Origin: Psychrobacter sp.
Lineage (GTDB): Bacteria > Pseudomonadota > Gammaproteobacteria > Pseudomonadales > Moraxellaceae
NCBI GenBank assembly: GCA_020024075.1
Contig: JAHHUJ010000036.1
Location: 1 to 12,912 of the forward strand
Length of the DNA: 12,912 nucleotides
Direction of reading: 5' to 3'
In this document: piece by piece, positions 6,787 through 12,912 of the stretch
How positions within the stretch are numbered: the stretch's first letter is position 1
Layout: every line of letters starts with the position of its first letter
Made by a program: the position numbers and the translations under genes
Notes under the pieces: generated by a model
Database searches by the model: none
What the model was told of the DNA's origin: nothing
Seen by the model: only the letters and a program-made list of their open reading frames with translations

Positions 6787-9342
6787 TTAAAACCATTCTA
6801 AAGCTTTATCATACCAAGTGTCGCCTGTATTCTCACTGTTATTGTTGTTTGAAGCGTCACCTTGCTCATTTTGTAAAGGGGTGTTGCCTTCATTATTTTC
6901 ACCGTTAATACCAGTAGAGGGCATGCCTTCTTGGACACTATCAATCTCACGACTTTGATTCAGTAGCGCTTTACGCTGATCATTAAGCCACTGTAGCTGT
7001 CTACGTGATTGCTCTTGTTGATATAGCTCCAAGGCACAGTCACTGGCCTCTTGTGGTAAATACCTTGACAGTACAGGTAAATATCTGGCGCCTTGACAGC
7101 TTTCATGAGACAGCTTGCCGGTGCCATTTTCTAACCAAAGCCATTCAACACTATCGGGCTGTACTAACTCGACAGGTGTTAGACGTAAGCGGCCCATAAA
7201 GTCTTTCCATAAAGGTAGGGCACCACTGCCACCGCTTAGGCCAATGGGCTTGTTGTCATCTCGGCCTACCCAGACCACACTGACGTAGTTACCACTGTAG
7301 CCTGCAAACCAAGCATCTCGGTAATCATTGGTGGTTCCCGTCTTGCCTGCTAAATTAAGGTTGCTACCCAAAGACTTTAATGAGCTTGCTGTGCCGTTTC
7401 TAACCACTTCTTGTAGGGCATAGTTGGTTAGATAGTTGACATCAGGGGGGACACTACGCTTAGTGTCAAATCCAGAGCGCTGTAAGATGCTGCCTCTGTC
7501 ATCTACCACAGTACGGATACTGATAATAGGAGTGCGGAACCCACCTGCTGCCAAAACTTGATACATGCCTAGCATATCCATAGGACTTAGCTCAACTGAG
7601 CCTAATAACAAGGAGGGGTAGGTTGGGATTTTTTCATTAATGCCCAAGCGATGCATCTGATTGACAAGGGTGCCCACCCCAAATTCTATTCCGGTATTGA
7701 CAGCCGCTTGGTTGTAGGACTTAGCCAACGCTGTGGTCAAAGGTACATAGCCATGATCCACCCCATCATAGTTCTTGGGGGTCCAGCTGCTGCCATCGGA
7801 CAAGGTTAAGGTTACTGGGCTGTCATTGACAGGGCTGGCAAGATTGTACTTACCACTTTCAAGAGCGGTCATATAAATAAAAGGCTTCAACAGTGAACCG
7901 ACTTGACGCTTAGCATCTACCGCACGGTTAAATCCAGTAAACTCACTACCACTACCAACGGCGGCGACCAGCTCGCCTGAAGCGGGATTGGCACTCAATA
8001 AAGCTGCTTGTAACGGCTTGGTTTTACTGCTTTTTTTGCGTAGTGCTGACAGCTGCTTTTCTACCGCATTATCAGCAGCAAACTGAGCAATAGGGTCTAA
8101 AGTACTAAAAACACGTAGCCCTTCATTTTTTAGGTCTTCTGGATGATAGTTTGATTGCAGCTCGCGTTTTACTATATCCAAAAAGTCTGGAAAACGGCTT
8201 TTGCCCACATTAGGTTTTTCGACCACATCAAGGGGTTGTGCGATGGCCTCTTCATAAGTTTGTTGGTCTAATTTGCCAGTAGCCAACATATTCGCCAAAA
8301 CGGTATTTCGTCTGTCTAAAGCCCGTTCAGGGTTACGGCGAGGGTTGTAGTAACTGGTGCCTTTCGCCAAGCCGACCAGTAGCGCTTGCTGATCAACTCG
8401 TAACTCTTTTAGCGGTTGATTGAAATAAAACTGCGCCGCTAACCCAAAGCCATTTATAGAGCGGTTGCCGTTTTGACCTAAGTTAATTTCATTCAGATAG
8501 GTTTGTAAAATCTCATCTTTGCTGTAATGCATCTCTAATAATAAAGCCATAACTGCTTCATTGGCTTTACGTTTTATGGTGCGGTCTGAGTTAAGGTAGA
8601 AGTTTTTTACCAATTGCTGGGTGATGGTCGATCCACCCTGCATAGAGCCGCCTTGCAAATTATTATAAAGTGCGCGGCCAATGCCTTTTAATGACACCCC
8701 TTTGTGCTGATAAAATCCTCTATCCTCCGTAGAGATTAAGGCATCAATAAGCGGCTGTGGAATCTCAGAGATGGGTAGTACGATACGATCTTCATTATTA
8801 TCTGGATAAATACCGCCAATAGTCACCGGCTCAATGCGTACAATTCCAGTATCATTAGGTTGGGTGCTTTGAATACTGGTAACCTTTGAGTCTTGAATTT
8901 TAATCTTGATAACCTGTTCAGGATCAACGTCACTGGCACTATACTGGAAGCCTCGAGTATGAATTACATACTGACCTGAGGATTTAGTGTAAGTGCCGGT
9001 ACGATTATAGTTTGAGCTAGATTTATAATTTAGCATCTCTAACCAAGAGTCTAAATTCCTACTGGTTAGGGTAGCACCTTGGTATAACTCAAGAGGTTGC
9101 GAGTAGACTTTGGCTGGGATATTCCAGCGCTTACCTTCAAATTTAGCGGTAATGACTCTATCTTGCTTAATTAAATACATAGCAAGGACTACCATACCGA
9201 CAATGATGATAATCAGTAGGAGAAAACCAAGCACTGAGCCTATTTGTTGTTCAGGATTTGGAGTTTTGCCTGTGAGGGTGTTTAAAGAGGGAGTTGATGA
9301 TTTGGAAACACGAGATTTTGCTAAAGAAGGTTTATGATGCAC
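6787..9342 (-). CDS. mrcB: Penicillin-binding protein 1b, bifunctional transglycosylase/transpeptidase
   Basis: This class A PBP polymerises lipid II into glycan strands and crosslinks them; it is an inner-membrane protein with periplasmic catalytic domains. The 851-residue protein shows a cytoplasmic tail, one membrane segment at about 36-58 (VLGFLLLIIIIVGMVVLAMY), a UB2H regulatory domain (about 72-160), a GT51 domain with STEDRGFYQHKG (catalytic Glu near 206), GGSTITQQLVKN and KDEILQTYLNE, then a transpeptidase with S483-LLK (nucleophile), S542-Y-N and K667-TGT. UB2H marks it as PBP1b rather than PBP1a. In E. coli UB2H is the docking site for LpoB, which fits the lipoprotein gene after it. 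The C-terminal tail (about 800-851) is rich in Asn, Gly and Glu and unlike the rest. The start codon is GTG (9340-9342); the ribosome site is weak and no better start precedes the membrane segment. Confidence 0.96.
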   Translation of the reverse strand: MHHKPSLAKSRVSKSSTPSLNTLTGKTPNPEQQIGSVLGFLLLIIIIVGMVVLAMYLIKQDRVITAKFEGKRWNIPAKVYSQPLELYQGATLTSRNLDSWLEMLNYKSSSNYNRTGTYTKSSGQYVIHTRGFQYSASDVDPEQVIKIKIQDSKVTSIQSTQPNDTGIVRIEPVTIGGIYPDNNEDRIVLPISEIPQPLIDALISTEDRGFYQHKGVSLKGIGRALYNNLQGGSMQGGSTITQQLVKNFYLNSDRTIKRKANEAVMALLLEMHYSKDEILQTYLNEINLGQNGNRSINGFGLAAQFYFNQPLKELRVDQQALLVGLAKGTSYYNPRRNPERALDRRNTVLANMLATGKLDQQTYEEAIAQPLDVVEKPNVGKSRFPDFLDIVKRELQSNYHPEDLKNEGLRVFSTLDPIAQFAADNAVEKQLSALRKKSSKTKPLQAALLSANPASGELVAAVGSGSEFTGFNRAVDAKRQVGSLLKPFIYMTALESGKYNLASPVNDSPVTLTLSDGSSWTPKNYDGVDHGYVPLTTALAKSYNQAAVNTGIEFGVGTLVNQMHRLGINEKIPTYPSLLLGSVELSPMDMLGMYQVLAAGGFRTPIISIRTVVDDRGSILQRSGFDTKRSVPPDVNYLTNYALQEVVRNGTASSLKSLGSNLNLAGKTGTTNDYRDAWFAGYSGNYVSVVWVGRDDNKPIGLSGGSGALPLWKDFMGRLRLTPVELVQPDSVEWLWLENGTGKLSHESCQGARYLPVLSRYLPQEASDCALELYQQEQSRRQLQWLNDQRKALLNQSREIDSVQEGMPSTGINGENNEGNTPLQNEQGDASNNNNSENTGDTWYDKALEWF

Positions 9343-9371
9343 GATAGTTTTACCAACATAAAAAAGACCTG

Positions 9372-9377
9372 ATTATA
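9372..9377 (-). promoter_or_regulatory. Candidate -10 element of the mrcB promoter
   Basis: A perfect TATAAT on the minus strand lies about 30 bp upstream of the GTG start, implying a start near 9365 and a short leader. The best -35-like sequence, TTGAAA, is 20 bp upstream, longer than usual. An inverted repeat AAACAGC/GCTGTTT (9386-9392 and 9411-9417) spans the spacer and upstream DNA and could bind a regulator. Confidence 0.42.
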
Positions 9378-9534
9378 ATGACGGAAAACAGCCTTTTTTT
9401 CAATGTAAATGCTGTTTAATACTAGGCTATTGTAATTTAAAACTAGGTTTTCACTGCTTTTCCATAACTCAGCCCAAACATAGGCTAGATATTGATAGCT
9501 TCTACTCAGATAACAGTGCTTAGTTCTTAAGACC

Positions 9535-9543
9535 TGATACAAT
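9535..9543 (+). promoter_or_regulatory. Candidate extended -10 promoter of ccoI
   Basis: TGATACAAT is an extended -10 (TGn plus TACAAT, five of six). No good -35 is present, as is common with extended -10 promoters. The start near 9550 would leave a leader of about 23-35 nt. I saw no FNR/Anr box (TTGAT-N4-ATCAA) in the 9343-9572 gap, although cbb3-related genes are often controlled this way. Confidence 0.4.
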
Positions 9544-9572
9544 AGATAGTATCTTTACTGCGACAATTTGTT

Positions 9573-12518
9573 GTGAATAATGTTATGACTCATCCTAAAA
9601 ATAGTTCTACCCAGCCTACCCACTCTAGTACCGATAATTCCTCTAACTCAGCCTATTCTGACAAGGGGTCAGAAGCAGGGGCGAGCAAGCAGATGTCATT
9701 GAATTACTTGAGCGAGGACATCAATAATTTGATACTGCCGCCTGAAGGGTGTTGCTTTCACTGTGCTGAACCTGTGCCAGAGCCGCCATTTACTGCTCAT
9801 ATCCTAGGTGAAGATCGATTGATGTGCTGTATGGGCTGTCAATTGGCCGCTGAGAGTATTGTAGAAGCTGGGCTTGAACAGTATTACCTCGATCGCTCGG
9901 AGATTAACCGTACAGCGAGTATGCCGACTGAGTTAGAGCGCTTAAGGGCTTATGACCATGAGGACATTCAAGCTCAATTTGTCTACGCCGCTGATGGAAA
10001 GTCGGTGGCTGAGCTTTCAGTAAATAACTTACGCTGCGCTGCTTGTACTTGGCTAATTGAAACTAGGCTGTATGAGATGCCTGGGGTTGATAAATGTCAG
10101 GTGAACTTAACCAATCAGCGTATGCGAGTGATATGGAATGAAGACAAGCTGCCTATTAGTGATATTTTGGCCACTATTAATCAGATAGGCTATGACGCCA
10201 AGCCTTATCGTCAAGATACCCATGAAGCGATGCTAGAGCGTAATAATAAAAAGATGATGATTCGCCTTGGTATTGCTGCTCTAGGGGCAATGCAAGCTAT
10301 GATGTTTGCGGTCGGTATGTATTTTGGCAACTACACCAGCTACAGTGGAATGCTGGTTGAACAGAGGGATTTTCTGCGCTGGGTCTCGCTGTTCGTTAGT
10401 GTGCCTGTCTTCTTTTACTGTGCGGTGCCATTTTTTACTTCGGCTTGGTCGGCAATCAAAATCCGTCAGGTCAACATGGATGTGCCGGTTAGTATCGCTT
10501 TAATTGTGACCTTCTTTGCCAGTTTATACGCCACTATTTCTGGGCAAGGTGAGACCTATTACGACTCAGTCAGTATGTTTGTATTCTTCTTATTGGCAGG
10601 GCGTTATATCGAGCATAATGCACGGCTTAAGGCGGCTAATATGGCCAATGATTTGGTGGTGGTTGAGCCAACTTTGGTACAACGTCTAGGTAATGAGCTG
10701 CAATTAATACAGCAAATAGATAAGGCCAATATTGCCCCAAATCAGTCGGTAGAGCAGAAGATTGAAACTGCTGAGCATGCTCTGATCTTAACTGACGCTG
10801 AGCACCAGAAGCTGGCACAGTTAGGGGAGCTTATCCATACTGCAAAGCGTAGCAAACTGTCTGAACAGCAAGATACCCAACAAGATGCCCAAAAGAAGAG
10901 CAATGCAACTGGTGCTAGTAATATAGACTTAAGTGCACAACCGCCAAAATATGAGACAGTAACTGCTCACACCCTAAATATCGGCGACGTTATTATGATT
11001 GAGGCGGGGAGTGAGGTGGTCGCTGACGGCATACTGTGTAGCGAAACTGCGACAGTATCGCAAGGCTTGTTGACCGGAGAGAGTCTGCTTATAGTTAAGC
11101 ACAGAGGGGATAGGGTCATTGGTGGATCACAAAATGACAGTCAGCCATTTGTCATGATCGTAACTGAATTACCCGAGAATAGCCAGATAGCACTTATTGA
11201 TCGTCTGATGAACCGAGCGCTTAGTGAGAAGCCTAAAGTGGCGGAACAAGCTGATAAATGGGCGCGTTGGTTTGTGGCCAGAATTCTGATATTGGCTGTG
11301 ATTGTCTTTATTGCTTGGTACTTCGTTGATCCCTCTCAGGCGCTTTGGGCCACTGTCGCGGTATTAGTGGCCACTTGTCCTTGTGCCTTATCACTTGCCA
11401 CCCCAATTGCCTTAACGGTTTCAACCAATAGGCTGGCAAGCTATGGCTTCTTAACCACGCGTGGTCATACCATTCAAACTTTGGCTGAGGTTACGCATGT
11501 GGCTTTTGATAAAACCGGTACTTTGACTTATGGTAAGCCCAATTTGTTATACATTGAGCCACTTGAATCACTTGAGTCGCTTGTTGAGTCAGAAAATACA
11601 GAGCAAGATTCAGCTCAGCGTATGGATCAAGAACAGTTATTAGCGATAGCTGCCGCTTTAGAAGTAGGCAGTCGTCACCCTATTGCCAGTGCCTTACTCG
11701 ATGCTGCCTACCAGCTTCATTTGCCAGCCGTCACTGAGCTGGTTCATCACACTGCCGGTGGTGTTGAAGCTGTGGTTAATGACATTGGAGGCGGTTATAA
11801 ATATCGCTTGGGCCATGTTGATTTTGCTTTAAATCATATGGATACAGACGCAGCGGATAAGCCACAAGTATCGCTACAATTACAAAAGCATAATGCCAGT
11901 ACTGCGGTAATGCTAACGCGATGCCGCATGGCTTCAGAGGGTGAATCGCTGGTTGAAGTTTGGGAGCCTATGGCACTGTATTATTTTAATGACAGTGTTA
12001 GAGAAGGGGTGGCAGAGATGATTGCTGCCTTGCAAGCTCAGAATATCGAAACAATAATATTGACTGGAGACCCCAGTGAGCATGCCCAAACTGTGGCCAA
12101 AGAGTTAAATGTTGATAAGGTTTACTTTGGCTTATCGCCAAGTGATAAAGTGGAGCATATCAAAGAGTTGCAACAGCAAGGTCATGTGGTGATGATGGTC
12201 GGTGACGGTATTAACGATGCCCCAGTATTGGCAGCGGCGAATATCTCAACCGCCATTGCCGGCGCTGCTGACTTAGCTCAAGTCTCAAGTGACAGTGTTA
12301 TCTTAAACGGCAAAGTACCTGCGGTGTATGATGCGAAGCGAATAGCGGATAAAGCGCAGAATATTATTAAACAAAACTTACGCTGGGCACTGACCTATAA
12401 CTCAGTGGTGCTACTGCCAGCAGCTTTTGGTTATGTGCCACCTTGGTTGGCGGCCATTGGTATGTCACTAAGCTCATTGGTTGTGGTATTAAATGCCTTA
12501 CGCCTAAAAAGAGCTTAA
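9573..12518 (+). CDS. ccoI: CcoI/FixI-type Cu(I)-translocating P1B ATPase
   Basis: This inner-membrane ATPase moves Cu(I) out of the cytoplasm to supply the copper centre of cbb3-type cytochrome oxidase. Order of parts, numbered from the GTG: a Ser/Thr/Asn-rich end (1-40); a cysteine-rich metal-binding region (CCFHCAEP, MCCMGCQ, about 60-110) typical of FixI/CcoI; an HMA domain with C155-A-A-C158; membrane helices; an actuator domain with T501-GES; the ion-binding T-CPC motif (C602, C604); phosphorylation site D646-KTGT; H702-P; T831-GD; G877-DGIND; and C-terminal helices with MSLSS. At 981 residues it exceeds the usual approximately 800 of CcoI, largely through a hydrophilic insertion at about 368-458 before the TGES loop. 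The start may be the GTG (9573) or the ATG four codons later (9585); neither has a clear ribosome site. ccoGHS partners are not adjacent. Confidence 0.93.
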   Translation: MNNVMTHPKNSSTQPTHSSTDNSSNSAYSDKGSEAGASKQMSLNYLSEDINNLILPPEGCCFHCAEPVPEPPFTAHILGEDRLMCCMGCQLAAESIVEAGLEQYYLDRSEINRTASMPTELERLRAYDHEDIQAQFVYAADGKSVAELSVNNLRCAACTWLIETRLYEMPGVDKCQVNLTNQRMRVIWNEDKLPISDILATINQIGYDAKPYRQDTHEAMLERNNKKMMIRLGIAALGAMQAMMFAVGMYFGNYTSYSGMLVEQRDFLRWVSLFVSVPVFFYCAVPFFTSAWSAIKIRQVNMDVPVSIALIVTFFASLYATISGQGETYYDSVSMFVFFLLAGRYIEHNARLKAANMANDLVVVEPTLVQRLGNELQLIQQIDKANIAPNQSVEQKIETAEHALILTDAEHQKLAQLGELIHTAKRSKLSEQQDTQQDAQKKSNATGASNIDLSAQPPKYETVTAHTLNIGDVIMIEAGSEVVADGILCSETATVSQGLLTGESLLIVKHRGDRVIGGSQNDSQPFVMIVTELPENSQIALIDRLMNRALSEKPKVAEQADKWARWFVARILILAVIVFIAWYFVDPSQALWATVAVLVATCPCALSLATPIALTVSTNRLASYGFLTTRGHTIQTLAEVTHVAFDKTGTLTYGKPNLLYIEPLESLESLVESENTEQDSAQRMDQEQLLAIAAALEVGSRHPIASALLDAAYQLHLPAVTELVHHTAGGVEAVVNDIGGGYKYRLGHVDFALNHMDTDAADKPQVSLQLQKHNASTAVMLTRCRMASEGESLVEVWEPMALYYFNDSVREGVAEMIAALQAQNIETIILTGDPSEHAQTVAKELNVDKVYFGLSPSDKVEHIKELQQQGHVVMMVGDGINDAPVLAAANISTAIAGAADLAQVSSDSVILNGKVPAVYDAKRIADKAQNIIKQNLRWALTYNSVVLLPAAFGYVPPWLAAIGMSLSSLVVVLNALRLKRA

Positions 12519-12572
12519 GTAGAATAAGACAACACTGATGAAAGCTGATGAAGAAAGTTAAATAGAGACATG

Positions 12573-12606
12573 AAAAGGGGGTTCCCATTGGAACCCCCTT
12601 GTTTTG
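12573..12606. terminator. Bidirectional terminator after ccoI
   Basis: An 11-bp GC-rich perfect stem (AAGGGGGTTCC 12575-12585 with GGAACCCCCTT 12590-12600) closes a 4-nt loop. A short T-run follows on the plus strand (12602-12605) and an A-run precedes it, so it can also end the minus-strand gene on its right. The convergent gene arrangement supports use in both directions. Confidence 0.88.
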
Positions 12607-12644
12607 ATAAGTTGATAAGATAATTAACTTTGAGTTCAGACAAA

Positions 12645-12912
12645 TTAGTCTTGGAAGTGGCTTAATAAGCGCATGAATTCGAAGTACATCCAAACCAGAG
12701 TGGCTAAGATACCGATACCGAATACCCACTCATAGTCTTCTGATACGCCGGCAGCTACTGCACGCTCAACGTTATCAAAATCAAGTAGTAAGCTAAATGA
12801 GGCGATAACTACCACAAATAAGCTAAAGCCAATGGCTACTAAACCACCAGTTTGGAATAAGAAAGGCAGAGATGAGCCAAATAGAACGAAGCCCCACTGC
12901 ACAATATAAATC
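12645..12912 (-). CDS. BaxI/YccA-type multispanning membrane protein (3' part)
   Basis: The reading frame is open from the right window edge to the TAA at 12645-12647, so only the last 88-89 residues are seen. They hold about three hydrophobic segments: one around LFGSSLPFLF, one around GFSLFVVVIASFSLLLDF, and one around WVFGIGILATLVWMYFEFMRLL. The pattern SLFVVVIAS..LLLDFD..E followed by EW.....LATLVW.Y.E..RLL recalls the C-terminus of bacterial Bax inhibitor-1-like (BaxI/YccA) proteins, integral inner-membrane proteins whose bacterial role is poorly defined. The identification is by family pattern from memory. The start and upstream context lie outside the window. It converges on ccoI with a shared terminator between them; no functional link to ccoI is evident. 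Confidence 0.75.
   Translation of the reverse strand, partial: IYIVQWGFVLFGSSLPFLFQTGGLVAIGFSLFVVVIASFSLLLDFDNVERAVAAGVSEDYEWVFGIGILATLVWMYFEFMRLLSHFQD

Noticed and set aside
9321..9542. 73-codon minus-strand frame overlapping the mrcB start
   Set aside because: It has no family resemblance, overlaps the divergent promoters of mrcB and ccoI, and its composition fits AT-rich intergenic DNA.
9343..9572. Search for an FNR/Anr box or riboswitch upstream of ccoI
   Set aside because: TTGAT appears once (9492-9496), but the ATCAA half at the required spacing is absent, and no structured RNA was recognisable.
12367..12729. 120-codon minus-strand frame spanning the end of ccoI and the BaxI-like gene
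   Set aside because: It overlaps two well-supported genes and their shared terminator, and shows no coherent protein features.

Overview
The window looks like chromosomal core sequence from a gammaproteobacterium of the Moraxellaceae, most likely Psychrobacter or a close relative. This is inferred from protein similarity recalled from memory, moderate-to-low GC with AT-rich intergenic DNA, and conserved gene order (hupB-ppiD; prmA-fis-purH). There is no sign of insertion sequences, phage, CRISPR arrays, tRNA or rRNA genes.

Layout. Left (1-2560, + strand): hupB (nucleoid protein HU-beta) and ppiD (inner-membrane periplasmic chaperone with a parvulin domain). A terminator separates them, and a strong bidirectional terminator follows ppiD. 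Centre (2601-9342, - strand): read in the direction of transcription, mrcB (PBP1b peptidoglycan synthase), a TPR outer-membrane lipoprotein resembling the PBP1b activator LpoP, prmA (ribosomal protein L11 methyltransferase), fis (nucleoid/transcription factor) and purH (last two steps of IMP synthesis). Gaps within this run are 71-217 bp, so it may hold several transcription units. The gap before purH has its own good candidate promoter and a perfect 9-bp inverted repeat at the predicted transcript start. Right (9573-12912): ccoI (Cu(I) P1B-type ATPase for cbb3 oxidase assembly, + strand), a bidirectional terminator, and the 3' part of a BaxI/YccA-type membrane protein gene on the - strand that runs off the window.

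How the genes fit together. The clearest functional unit is mrcB plus the downstream lipoprotein: a bifunctional cell-wall synthase and its probable outer-membrane activator, with a 12-bp hairpin between them that is fully paired only as minus-strand RNA. The prmA-fis-purH order is a widespread gammaproteobacterial arrangement, here without purD after purH. hupB and fis, two nucleoid proteins, lie within about 4 kb of each other. ccoI stands alone, without ccoG, ccoH or ccoS alongside, and carries an unusual hydrophilic insertion in its actuator domain.

I found no convincing wholly new system. The best leads are the mrcB/LpoP-like pair with its intergenic hairpin, the purH leader repeats, and the ccoI insertion.
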